Shown: one piece after another, positions 1 to 19,845 of the stretch
Position numbering within the stretch: position 1 is the first letter of the stretch
Layout: every line of letters starts with the position of its first letter
Assembly: GCA_012295275.1 (NCBI GenBank)
Contig: CM022668.1
Span: forward strand, 4,628,302 to 4,692,301
Direction: 5' to 3'
Source: Chrysomallon squamiferum
Taxonomy: Eukaryota; Mollusca; Gastropoda; Neomphalida; Peltospiridae
Length of the DNA: 64,000 nucleotides
Program-made: the position numbers and the translations under genes
The notes under the pieces: model-generated
What the model saw: the letters and a program-made list of their open reading frames with translations, nothing else
Told to the model about the DNA's origin: nothing
Database searches by the model: none

Positions 1-446
1 TTTTCATTGTATCTATCATTGTTTTGTTTATTACTTTATATATATATATTATAGGTAAATGTATGTATACGTGTATGTAAAATATAAATATATATGTTTG
101 ATCAAAGTGGTTCTTTTTCTTTTCTTCGATTATTACTTTTGTAACAAAGATCACTAACGTACAGGTATACAGTATGATTTGATATTACACTACATAAATC
201 ATGAACGACTTCACGATAGTGTTTGGCTTTGTATGCCACTTAAACTTGACAAAGAAAAAAGAATTCTGTATGTGCACTATATATATATATATTAAGAAAA
301 CAACCATATAAATATTTAATGCAACATGTGTTAGTTCTCAAATGTTCATAGATTTTTAACAGAATTTTAAATTCCTCTTGTTCAAACACGTTCATACCTG
401 CTGGTTTTTTAAAAAGTATTATTAATATTTTTGACATTTCTGTATT
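1..446. repeat. Truncated end of a fourth upstream duplication unit
   Basis: Positions about 130-440 match the DNA just upstream of GUK exon 1 in unit 2 (about 11,990-12,310), including the same short phrases around a CATGAA..GACTTCACGATAGTG block. At about 446, where exon 1 should follow, the sequence jumps instead to the promoter-side sequence of the next unit (compare 28,460-28,500). I read this as the end of an older unit whose kinase exons are deleted here or lie left of the window. No coding exon is visible. Confidence 0.5.
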
Positions 447-719
447 CAAACACGATGATTCACAGAGGGCTGTCAGTTTGATATTTGGTTTCCATTGCGT
501 GGTACGTATTTTTATGTTGTCTTAGTTTTCACTGTATTTATCTTTGTTTTGTTTATTACTTTATGCATTTATATATATACACCCAGACACACACATATGT
601 ATATACATATATTGTCAAAAATCTTTAACTCAGAAAAACATTCTCTGATAGCTTATATATATATAAAGAAAACAACCATAGAAATATTTAGTGTTGCAGC
701 ATATGTTAGTGTCTTCCAG

Positions 720-4089
<3,370 letters not shown>

Positions 4090-4450
4090 GTAATAATAAT
4101 GATAATAATAACAATAGTAATAATAATACTACTACTACTACTACTACTACTACTACCACTACCACTACTGTTGCTATTGCTACTTTTACAACTACTGTTA
4201 CTACCATTAATACTATTACTACTACTACTAATAATAATGTCTGTCAATAATTTCAATATTAACAACAATAATAATAATAATAATTATAATAATTATAATA
4301 ATCATAATAATTATAATAGTAATAATAAGTAATAATCATGATAATAACATTAATACTACTACTACTAATAAAAGAAATAGTAGTAATATTTAGTAGTATT
4401 AGATAATGATAATTTAATGAATAACAGCAATAAACAATAGTAATTATAAT
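4090..4450. repeat. Trinucleotide-rich DNA after exon 6 of GUK copy 1
   Basis: (ATA)n and (CTA)n tracts follow the exon 6 donor directly. Read through in frame from exon 6, they encode isoleucine and leucine runs and then asparagine, ending at 4332. The same repeats follow exon 6 in copies 2 and 3, so they predate the duplications. Confidence 0.85.
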
Positions 4451-6175
4451 AAAAATAAATAAATTGTAACAGTTGCTGCCATTATTTGGATAATAAAATG
4501 AAATAAGTTCGTAATGTGTGTTACTAGATCACTAAAGAACTGTTTTGACCTGTTGTGTTAAAGATTAAGAACTGTTTTATCAAATTTCTTAACCAGAAAT
4601 TATTATTAACTCCCATGGAATCTCAGCAGATTTTACACCCTTGTTTATTTTTGGTCTTCACTTTGTTGGAGTAACTCTATTGCTTTTTTTTTTTTTTTTT
4701 TTTTTTTTGGTTTTAATTTCCACCATCTGAGTAGGTAAAATGTCTGCCTATGGGTAAACTGAGCAGTTAACAATCATGCAAATTTCCTCATAAAAAGTGC
4801 TTGAAACATTCATTTTAATGAAACTTTCTGTGGGAACTATGTTACTTGATCAAATGATTCAAGTCTAGCAATGTGACTAAATCAGCTGAAGAAATATTTT
4901 TCTAAGAAATGGTGAATCTGAATACTCATGAAGTTTCCCTGATTGACTTGATAAGAAAAAGAAAAAAGTATTTTATGTTGACTGAAATAAACAGAAACAA
5001 TAACACAAAATTCTGTTTAGAAATAAATATTATATTCATTTAAATATTTAACATAAATGATGGTATCTGAAATAATAGACACATTAATAATAAAACCAAA
5101 TAATCATTGAAAAGAATAAACAAATTAAAAAGAAAAATTTGAAATATAACAATTAAACAAATAAGAAATTAATGATAAGAAAAGGAGTATCGTGAAATCT
5201 TTTTGAATTATAAAAGCAGATGTTTAAGATGAGAAATATTTCTGTTTTTAGTCAGTCTACATTTGTGTTATTTTATTTTGCTGTTGTTGTTTTTTTGACT
5301 GTACATTTCTTTATTAGTCTTAACAATATTTTATGTATAATTTTTTTTTTATTTATCTGTTATTAGTAGCAGCATTTTTTGTTGTTGTTGTTACTTTCTT
5401 TTTATCTTTTTTTTTTTTAATATAATTTTTATTTTTTATTTTTGCGTATCTTAACAGATTTATTGATGGATTCCTTAGTGTGCTTCAATTATTTTATATA
5501 TGTATATATCTGACATTTTGCATGAATATATATATTTTTTTTTTTTTGTTGTTGTTGTCTTTGCTGTCTAGTTAATGTTATTTTGAAGGCAGCATACAAT
5601 TGATTAATTCATAAAAAGGTTTTTAAGCAACATTTTTCATCATAATTCACATGCCAGCAAGAATTAATTTTTTTTTGTATTATTATTATTAATATAATAC
5701 TATCAAGTCTTATAAGTGCAAATACTAATAATAATAAACCTGCCATATTTGTCTTTAAATGGAGGCAGGAGTAACTGGGTGGAAATGTTTACTCAAACAG
5801 AATATTTTTGAAATTTGTTCCTTATTAAAAAAAATTCTTTCAGTATTTTATGTTTCTATTCCAAATGTGTATTAGTGATTCGTTAATTCATTGTAATTTT
5901 TAACTAATGACTTATTCCAATAATTTATATTTTATTGATTTGTTTTCAGTAGTATAGTTTATAATCCTTTTTTTTTCTCACTCTCTCTCACTTTTTTAAA
6001 ATCTTTTATTTCTTTTTTTCATTTTTAAATTTGAAGACCTTCCCAAGTGAGGTAAGTCAGAGTGGTACAAAATTAACCTTTAAATCAAAACAAATACGAG
6101 GTAACAGATATTAAAAATGATAATTGAATAAATTAATATTAATGGCATTTATTTTTCTTTTCAATCCCCTACAAA

Positions 6176-6220
<45 letters not shown>

Positions 6221-6853
6221 GAAAAGTTAACTGTAATTTATAATATAAAATTAAAATATTTATGTGACATTTTTCAATTCTTATTTTATGCTGTGTTTTA
6301 TAAATATTTGGTTTAGAATTTTAATCTATTTAGGATATATTTAAAACCAGCAAAGCTTCAAATATTCAAGTCGATAAAAATGAAAATAAACAATAAACAA
6401 AGTTAGAAAAGAAAACAAAACATTTCACATTTTAAAATAAAATTTGTTATGTATTTTTTTTTTTTCATGCCTTTCATTTTGCTCATTGTTTAAACTTTAA
6501 TCTTTTGTAGTTACAATGATCAGTACAGGAATACACAGTGCAGTAGATGTTTTCATCGTCTTTCTAATCTTCTTTGAATTTTCCTTCATGAACTGCCTGT
6601 GCTGTAATTGATTATTCGCCAAGATATTCAAGATTTGAAGTTCAATTCAGTTTGATCATTTTTGAACACTTGGGATAAAAAAAAAAAAAAAAAAAAAAAA
6701 ACTTTAATGATAATTCACCAATCTTAATATGAATTTTTAATGGGGTTTTTTCTGTGACAAACTTTAAGTCAATCAGCATACTGTAAAACGTTTTAATTTT
6801 TTTTAAATGTTCTTTATTTATTATTGGTATATTGTTTATAAGCAATTTTATTG

Positions 6854-6894
<41 letters not shown>

Positions 6895-7979
6895 AGGGTT
6901 TATTTCTGAAAAAAAATCTTTATCAGTAATGTTTTTGTTTACCTGTATCTGTTCAGTTTTATCAAACAATATAAGAGAAGAATTCCATCATAACAAGAAC
7001 TTTATTTTATTCACATTAACACAAACCACAGTTTATAACATTTACAAAACATTCTAATCTCCAGCTTTCTGATAATAAAACAAGTTTTTAAAACAGGTTA
7101 GTTATATTTTTTAGTCTTATTTTTAAAATATCTGTATTTTATTTTTACTGGTATTTCAATCATCAGAATTAGAAGATATAATGAATAATCTGTGTTGTAG
7201 GTTGGAGTATGTTTGGGGTAATAGATTTTCTTTAAATTATACATTGTGAAATACATTCTCTGCATTCTAAGTATGTGTAACACAGCATAGCTACTCGCGC
7301 CTAAAGTGCAATGGAGGAAAATAAAGGAAGAAAAAAAGATAAAGGAATAAGACATTTTAAGAGAGTATACAGCTCTGTTGTATTTTATCGTGTATCAAAT
7401 TATTTATTATCATTTTTAGTGATGTTTAATCTAATTAATATTAAAATATTTGGTATTAAAATTTTGTTTTCATATTTTGTTATTAATTTACACTGTATAA
7501 TGAACTACTGTATGTATAAGCCAAGATCTAGTGTGCAATATGTTGAAAACTATTTTTGTTTTAATAATATCTTTTATCATAATTTTTTCTTCCAAGATTT
7601 AAAAAACTAAGTCATTATTTTACTCACATGCATTCATGCATCCAGCCCCTACACACAGAGACACACACACATACACACACCCACACACACACACACACTC
7701 TTTCTCTCTCTCTCTCAAGACAAAAACTGACAGATGATAGAGGTATGGACTATTTCGTTGGTATACAAGATATAAAACATAGTATGGACTGAGAGATTAC
7801 AGATGGGTGAACTATTTTACTGGTTGTAAGATATAAAAATACTCTATTAAATAACTGATGTATAGATGGATGAATTGACTGTTTTGTTGATCTATAAGAC
7901 GTAATGTATTATTAACTGACAGATTATTGATGGATGGATGGACTATTTTGCTAACTGAAAATTTCAAATATTTCTCAAC
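4450..7979. other. Intergenic part of unit 1 between GUK and the TSFM remnant
   Basis: This AT-rich stretch aligns by eye with 16,490-19,845 (unit 2) and 34,380-38,470 (unit 3). It holds a long poly-A (6177-6215), an (ATT)n tract (about 6853-6893) and a CA/CT patch near 7660-7715. Relative to unit 3 it lacks two pieces: the GUK last exon and the TSFM last exon. I see no gene in it. Confidence 0.6.
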
Positions 7980-8042
7980 CTGATGAGTGTACGTATATTT
8001 TGACAATTGAGTTGGGTGAAGAGCTCCGCGCAGTGCCACCAA
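7980..8042 (-). pseudogene. TSFM exon 4 fragment, unit 1
   Basis: On the minus strand this keeps the 3' end of TSFM exon 4, including the CATCAG/GTTGAG donor. It also keeps a short piece matching the DLVAL coding sequence, joined after an internal deletion. The rest of TSFM is gone: the next sequence is a CACACAGTGA minisatellite, and unit homology resumes near 8,612, beyond the position of exon 1. It cannot encode EF-Ts. Confidence 0.75.
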
Positions 8043-8043
8043 G

Positions 8044-8086
<43 letters not shown>

Positions 8087-8620
8087 GACACACACACAGT
8101 GACACACAGACACACACACAGTGACACTTACACACAGTGACACACAGACACACACACACAGTGACACACAGACACACACAGTGACACTTACACACAGTGA
8201 CACACAGACACACACACAGTGACACTTACACACAGTGCCACCAAGTCACACACACACACACACAGTGACACATACACACAGTGACACACACACAGTGACA
8301 CACACAGTGACACACACACACACTGACACACAGTGACACACAGACACACAGTGACACACACACACAGTGACACACACAGAGTGACACACACAGTGACACA
8401 GACACACATAGTGACACACACAGTGACACAGACACACACAATGACACAGACACACACAGTCACACACAGTGACACATACACACACAGTGACACATACACA
8501 CACACAGTGACACACAGACACACACACAGTGACACACACACACTGTGACACATACACACAGTGACACACAGACACACAAACACAGTGACACATACACACA
8601 GTGACACACAGACACACAGG
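8043..8620. repeat. CA-rich minisatellite of CACACAGTGACA-type units
   Basis: About 580 bp of irregular tandem units mixing CA repeats with AGTGACA. The phrase GTGCCACCAAGTCACAC, which comes from TSFM exon 4, occurs both at the left edge (8034) and inside the array (about 8236). The array therefore grew from, or captured, exon sequence. Reading frames through it are repeat artefacts. Confidence 0.9.
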
Positions 8621-9058
8621 TAGATTGATAAAGCAGCAAAGGAAATCTTCTCGTTTTGTTTCACCTTCTAATTTAAATTTCATTTTTATATCTTTGTATT
8701 TTAATATTTTAATGCATACTTATCTTAAATTATCTTTACAATTTACAGAATTATATTTAAGTTGAATTTACTTTTCATATCTTTATATTGTTAGCTTAAA
8801 TTTATGTCTTATACAATTACATTCTAATTTTAAAAATTTTCAGACACATCTTAATTTAAATTTTCATTTTCCATATTGGTTCAAGTCTTCGAATTAGATA
8901 TTTGTGAACAGCATCACTGGATCGTTCCATCTCAGGTCTGTCAAAGGAGGCCATTGTTTACCTCTCTGAAAAAGTAAATTTGGAAAATGAACATATGAAT
9001 ACGAATTGTATCCTCCTGGTTTAGATCTGTGTATGTACTGATTATTAAGTTGCAATGG

Positions 9059-9060
<2 letters not shown>

Positions 9061-9139
<79 letters not shown>
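9061..9139. repeat. (CA)n microsatellite
   Basis: An uninterrupted CA run of about 79 bp. Unit 2 has a shorter run at the same place (about 23,063-23,108). Confidence 0.95.
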
Positions 9140-9142
<3 letters not shown>

Positions 9143-10496
9143 ACTTTCTACTATCAAAGTTACGTTACAAGAAAAATTGGTATATGATTTTTTTTCTCTC
9201 CTAAAGCTTGAAATTAATTAACAGTCAATATTTTCAATAAAGGTCAGTTGATGTGCCTCATACAAATTATTTTGTTAATATCATACGGAATTAACTTAAA
9301 AAATTAAATAAAAATTGTATCATCATCTTATCAACATAAAGTCGTCAAATTAATGTGCAAGTTGAACCACGGAAATCGAATTCTCATCATTTTTAACATT
9401 TTCAAATTATTTGATTTGAAGACGACCAAAAATTATAAACGTAGGCAATAACGTATAATTTCAGGATGAGATTTTTCGAATTTAGTGGAAATTTTCGAGT
9501 TTGGTAATCGTAAAAAGATTGACTTGAAGCAGAATCGAAAGTAATTAAATACTTCCGTAGCCATGATTATTTCTTTGATTTATTCTCCTCTCTACAATTC
9601 AGCGCACCAACATTTTGTTGCTTTATCTGAAATTTAAATTTAGTATTTTCATTTTACTTAAAATGGAGTATATTCTAATTTTTTGCATAGAAAAAGAAAG
9701 AAAGAAGTGTGCTGATATTAGTGAAATTAATTTTTTACATTGAACGTGATAATAAATACAATTTATAAATATTATCACCATTACACTTCTTTGTGATAAT
9801 TTGATTTTGTTTCTTTTATTATAATTTTTCTTATTAAAAATTCATTGTTATTATGTAAGATAGAGATAGAAGAAAAAACTTTACAATAATTAAAGGAACA
9901 AAATACATGGCAATTAGTGAAACAATTTTACATACTCGTTGTTACGTGATACGGTAATAACACAGTCGTAATAAACAATTATGTTTAATCATAAATTAAA
10001 ATCGTTTTAGTTTTTATAAGGCTAATTAAAATCTGACAAATATTTTATCAAAAGCTTTATATGATTGCAAATAAGAACTATTACAGTTTACGATAACTCC
10101 CAAAATATTGTTTACAGTAACACATTTCAAATGTTTCAGTATCTGTTTCCGCGTAGCTGCTAGGATTCGTTCTGACGGGTATTTCACTTTATTCAAATTA
10201 TGTATTTTTTTATTATTATTATTATTTTTTTAATAATATAAAACATATAATTGTTTGCAAAACACAATAATGAAAAATTTCTTCTTAAAATTAATTTGAC
10301 TGTTTTCTTGTTTCTACTTTTTTCTTATTTTTATTTACAAAACATTTTATTTATTTATTTATTATTATTATTTTTTTTTTTTTTTTTTTTTTTTTAATAT
10401 TTAGAACTGGTTAAGTGACTGTTTTTGCCATGATATATTTTAGGAATTTAGAATTGCAGCTTTTTTGTTTTCTGTATTTTATTGTATGTTGATATA

Positions 10497-10500
<4 letters not shown>

Positions 10501-10564
<64 letters not shown>
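10501..10564. repeat. (GT)n microsatellite
   Basis: Pure GT run of about 64 bp. At the equivalent place in unit 2 the tract is (GA)n (25,000-25,059). Confidence 0.95.
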
Positions 10565-10568
<4 letters not shown>

Positions 10569-12323
10569 TTTAGGTTGCCTGGGGCTGATTTTGGGGTTAA
10601 AGAAAATAATAAATAAAAAAGTAAAATTAATGTCCACCATTCTGATATTCTCATGGTGACTGGTCGGACTAGTAGTAATACTTCAAAACTGGCTCGTCCC
10701 ATCTAAAGGGTAGCAGACTATAACAGCGTCATGTGACAAGATGTTAATGATCTGAGACAGCTTAAACTAATAAATGACTATTCTGTATCCACGAGAGAAT
10801 AATAACGCAAACAAAAATTGTATACAGCTTGTAAACAGCCCATGAACATCTGCATACTCTCTGCTGTTTAGTTTTTGTGTAATTACCCCCGTTTTCTGAC
10901 GTTAATAAGCTAAACATTGAAGAACAGTAAAAATATGAATTTATAAACATGATTATATACTATAGATTAATAAATATTATTCAGTATAATACTATACTTA
11001 ATATAAAATGTAGCAGACATTTTGCTATAAATGGGCATATAATAATAAGTCCAGTGCAATAGTTTAAATCACAAATAGAAGAGGAGATTGCTGAATTTCT
11101 CTTTTATTATATATCATTTGATACAAGGAAATACTTTAAGTGAGAAGAAAAATAAACACTGTAATCGTAAAATTAACCTTCCATTTGCAGTTTTGGCTAC
11201 GCCCCTTTCAAATATACATAACATTTTACACCCACATACACAGATGAGCAAACAAACTTGCACCAGAGCATACTCACATACATACATACATACATACATA
11301 CATGAAAATACACAGACACACGTACACAAATGTATATACGTATGAGAGTGTGTGGTGCAGGTTTGTTTCCATATCTGTGTATGTGGGTGTAATGTGTTAT
11401 GTAAACCTAGATACATGCAAACACATACACAGACATACAGGTCACCTGTCAGGTACAATATAGTTTATAGTAAATTATTGTGACAACCGAGGTTTCAGCC
11501 GGTAAAGGGTTAATCTAATTTAGCTCAGTCATACAGTCAAACAGCGAGACTGCTGTTTTCTTGTTAAGCTTTAAATTAATACCGCATATCAAAACAATTT
11601 GAAAAACTGTTTTTATCTTTGTTTTTGTGAATTTCTGTTCTCTTTATTTTAGTTCTGTTTATTTATATTGTGTTTATTTTTCCAGTGTTTTAATTTTTAT
11701 TGTATAACTTTATGTTGTATTTTTATTTTTATATTTTAATCGTATTGTATTTATCGTTGTCGTTTTCCTTACTTTTTTTTTTTTTTTTTTTTTTTTGTGT
11801 TTTAATTTGTGTGGTTCTTATTCTTATGTTGTCTCAGTTTTCATAGTATTTATCCATGTTTTTTTTAATTACATTATGTAAATGTATGTGTACGTGTATT
11901 TAAAATATAAATATATACTTTAACCAGATTGCGATCAAAATGACACCTATTTTATATTGACAAACTTTTTTTTTTTTTTTTTTTTTTTATCTGACTACTC
12001 CTAGGTAGTAACACAGGTCACTAACGTACAGGTATACAGTGAAATTTGATATTACACTACATAAAGCATGAATGACTTCACGATAGTGTCTGGCTTTGTA
12101 TGCCACTTAAACTTGATAAAGAAAACAAAATAACAGATTTGCATTCTGTATGTGCATTATATATATATATTAAGAAAACAACGATAGAAATATTTAGTGT
12201 TAGTTCTCAAATATTCATAGATTTTTAACAGAAATTTAAATTCTTCATATTCAAACACGTTCATATCTGGGTTTTTTTTGGTTTTTTAAAGTATTATTAA
12301 TATCTTTGACATCTCTCTTTCAG

Positions 12324-15989
<3,666 letters not shown>

Positions 15990-16034
15990 GTAATAATAAT
16001 GATAATAATAACAATAGTAATAATCGTAATAATA

Positions 16035-16083
<49 letters not shown>

Positions 16084-16140
16084 GTTGCTATTGCTACTTT
16101 TACCACTACTGTTACTACCATTACTACTGTTACAACTATT

Positions 16141-16177
<37 letters not shown>

Positions 16178-17634
16178 GTAATAATCATAATAATATGCTA
16201 CTACTACTACTACTACTAATACTGTTGCTATTACTACCGTTAGTACTGTTACTACAATTACTAATAATAATGAATGGTAATAATTTCAATAACAACAATA
16301 ATAATAATAATCATAATGATAGTAATAATAAGTAATAATCATGATACTAATTCTAATACTAATACTACTATTAAAAGGAATAGTAGTAATATTTAGTATT
16401 AGAGAGTGATAATATTAAGAATAATAGGAACAAAGAATAGTAATTATGATAAAAATAAATAAATAAATAGTAATAGTTGCTGTCATTGTTTGGAAAATAA
16501 AATGAAAACAGTTCATAATGTATGTTACTAGATCATTATAGAAAGTTGCAGTATAATATTAAACAGAACTGTTTTGACCTCTTTTGTTAAAGATTAAGAC
16601 CTGTTATATCAGATTTCTTAACCAGAGGAAATGTTCTCTGTCTTGCATTTGTTTATGTCATTCATAATAGATACACAGCCTGGAGACTGCTTCAGAATTA
16701 CATATAATGACTAGGTTTGTTTAAACATTTTACAAATGTTGCTATATTTGGAACAGAAAGTGAATAACAACACTTTCTCGGCACCGGTTTACAGAAATTG
16801 CTTTGAAGAAACAGATCAGTAAGTTTACTAAATACTGAGACTGTTGGTGCATCTCAGCTTTCATCCACGACACATATAAGTCATTTACACCTCATTAAAA
16901 GTGTAGAGAGGGATATTTATAAAATATTTAATCATTTTATAAATTCCTGCGTGTTTCGGTGTATTTCTGCCAGACCCTACCCCATGGAATCTCGGCAGAT
17001 TTTACACCCTTATTCATTTTCAGACTTCCCTTTGTTCAAGCAACTTGGTTGTCATTTTTTAATTTCCACCATCTGAAGTGGGTAACATGTTTGCCTGTCG
17101 GTAAACCCATTGCTTGAAACATTCATTCTAATGAAACTTTTGTGGGAACTAGGTTACTTGATCAAATGATTCAAGTCTAGCAAAGTGACTAAATTAGCTA
17201 AAGAGATATTTTTCAAGAAATGGTGGATCTGAATACTAATAGAGTTGCCCTGATTAAATTGATAAGAAAAAGAAAAAGAAAGTATTTTATGTTGACTGAA
17301 ATGAAAACAAATAATAACACTGACATTTTGGATAGAAAATGTTTTTTCAATTTAGTTTCGTTGTCTTTGCTATCTAGTTCATGTTATTTTTGATGGCAGC
17401 ATACAAATGGTGAATTCATAAAAGATTTTTAAGCAACATTTTTCATCATAATTCATGTGCCAACAAGAATTAATTCTTTTTTATATTTATTATTATTATT
17501 ATTTTTTTAATACTATCAAGTCTTATAAGTTGTAATACTAATATGAAAAGCCCTGCCATGTTAGTTTTTAAATGAAGGCAGGAATAACTGGGTGCAAAAG
17601 TTTACTCAAATAGAATATTTTTGATATCTGTTCC

Positions 17635-17670
<36 letters not shown>

Positions 17671-19845
17671 TTTTTAGTATTTTATCATTCTATTTCAAAT
17701 GTGTATTAGTAATCCCTTAATTCATTGTAAATTTTAGCTAATGACTTATTCCATTAATTTTTGTTTATTGATTTATTTTTAGTACTATATTTTATAATCC
17801 ATTTTTTTTCTATTTCTCTCTCACTTTTTAAAATCTATTCTTCTTTTTCATTTTTAAATTTGAAGACCTTCCCAAATAAGGTAAGTCAGAGTGGAACAAA
17901 ATTAACCTTTAAATCAAAACAAATACGAGGTAACAGATATTAAAAATGATAATTGAATAAATTAATATTAATGGCATTTATTTTTCTTTTAACTCCCCTA
18001 CACAACAAAAGAAAAAGAAAAGAAAAGAGAAGAAAAGTTAGCTGCAATTTGTAATATAAAATTAAAATATTTATGTGACATTTTTCAATTCTTATTTTAT
18101 GCTGTGTTTTATAAATATTTGGTTTAGAATTTTAATCTATTTAGGATATATTGTAAAGCCAGCAAAGCTTCAAATGTTCAAGTCGATAAATATGAAAATA
18201 AACAATAAACAAAGTTAGAAAATAAAACAATCATATCACATTTTAAAATAAAATTTGTTATATACATAAAGTTTTTGTTTGTTTTTTGTGCTAAACGTTT
18301 TGCTCATTGTTTAAACTTTAATCTTTTGTAGTTACAATGATCAGCACAGGAATACACAGTGCAGTAGATGTTTTCGTCGTCTTTCTAATCTTCTTTGAAC
18401 TTTCCTTCATGAACTGCCTGTGCTGTAATTGATTATTCGACAAGATATTCAAGATTTGAAGTTCAATTCAGTTTGATCAGTTTTGAACACTTGGGATAAA
18501 AAAAAAAAACTTTAATGATAATTCACCAATTGTAATATCAATTGTAATATGTTTTTTTCGGTGACAAACTTTCAGTCAATCAGCATACTGTAAAACGTTT
18601 TAATTTTTTAACAAAGTTCTTCTTTATTTATTATTGGTATATTGTTTATAAGCAATTTCTCTTATTATTATTATCAATATTTAATCCAATTATTTTTATG
18701 ACCAGTATTAGTGCTAATATTACTGTCATTATTATTTAGTACTATTATTATTATTATTATTTTTATCATTATTATTAAAGGGTTTTATTACTAAAAAAAA
18801 AAAAAAAATCTTTATCAAAAATGATTTTGTTTACATGTATCTATTTACTTTTATCAAAAAACAGCAAGAGAAGAATTCCATCATGACAAGAATTTTATTT
18901 TATTTACATTAACACAAACCACAGATTATAAATTTACAAAACATTCTAATTTCCAGCTTTCTGATCCTAAGCAACAAGTTTTTAAAACAGGTTAATTTTA
19001 CAGGTTAGTATTATTTAGTCTTATTTTTAAAATGTCTTTGGTTTTATTTTGTTTTTATTGGTATGTTAATCACAGCAGTTAGAAGATATAACAAATAATC
19101 TGTGATGTAGTTCGGGATATGATGTATGGTGTTTGTGTCTGGAAAATGCATTTTGGTTAAATTATACATTGTGAAATACATTCTCTACATTCTGTGTATG
19201 TGTAACACAGAATAGGCTACTCAGACTTAAAAGACAAAGGAGGAAAATAAAGGAAGAAACAGATAAAGGAATAAGATGGTTTTGAGAGAATACACAGAAT
19301 TGGTGTATTTCATCATGTATAAAATTATTTAAAAGTTTTTGTGATGTATTGTGTATTTAATACTAATATATAAACCAAGATCTAGTGTGCAATATGTTGA
19401 AAACTATTTTTGTTTTAATAATATCTTTTATCATAATGTTTTTCTTCCAAGATTTAAAAAACTAAGTCATTATTTTACTCACATGCATTCATGCATCCAG
19501 CCCCTACACACACAGACACACACACATACACCCCCCCCCCCACACACACACACACTCTTTCTCTTTCTCTCAAAACAAAAACTGACAGATGATAGATGTA
19601 TGGACTATTTCGTTGGTATACAAGATATAAAACATAGTATGGACTGAGAGATTACAGATGGGTGAACTATTTTACTGGTTGTAAGATATAAAAATACTCT
19701 ATTAAATAACTGATGTATAGATGGATGAATTGACTGTTTTGTTGATCTATAAGACGTAATGTATTATTAACTGACTGATTATTAATGTATGGATGGATGG
19801 ATGGATGGACTATTTTGGTAACTGAAAAGTCAAATATTTCTCAAC
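15990..19845. other. Intergenic part of unit 2 between GUK and the TSFM pseudogene
   Basis: Trinucleotide repeats (about 15,990-16,400) are followed by AT-rich DNA alignable with unit 1 (4,450-7,979). GUK exon 7 and TSFM exon 5 are both missing, as in unit 1. A C10 run lies near 19,531. I see no gene. Confidence 0.55.

Larger units (their letters stand above)
8621..11560. other. 3' flank of unit 1, no recognisable gene
   Basis: Alignable with about 22,612-24,990 and then 28,010-28,430 of unit 2. The piece at about 25,080-28,000 in unit 2 has no counterpart here. Contains (CA)n at 9061-9139 and (GT)n at 10,501-10,564. A block at 8,885-8,975 is well conserved with unit 2, but I could not assign it to a gene. 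Confidence 0.55.

Noticed and set aside
6030-6062. GACCTTCCCAAGTGAG/GTAAGT as an alternative last GUK exon in units 1 and 2
   Set aside because: It has a good donor, but a last exon needs none. Unit 3 has a diverged non-coding counterpart (about 35,915) and the frame does not resemble the GUK C-terminus.
8188-8683. Long Cys/Val-rich and Thr/His-rich open frames across the CA minisatellite
   Set aside because: They exist in several frames on both strands because the repeat unit lacks stops. No start context or splice signals point to a gene.
8885-8954. Minus-strand frame starting MASFDRPEM as an exon shared by units 1 and 2
   Set aside because: Unit 2 has an in-frame stop and no convincing donor follows. 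The block differs between the two units about as much as nearby non-coding DNA.
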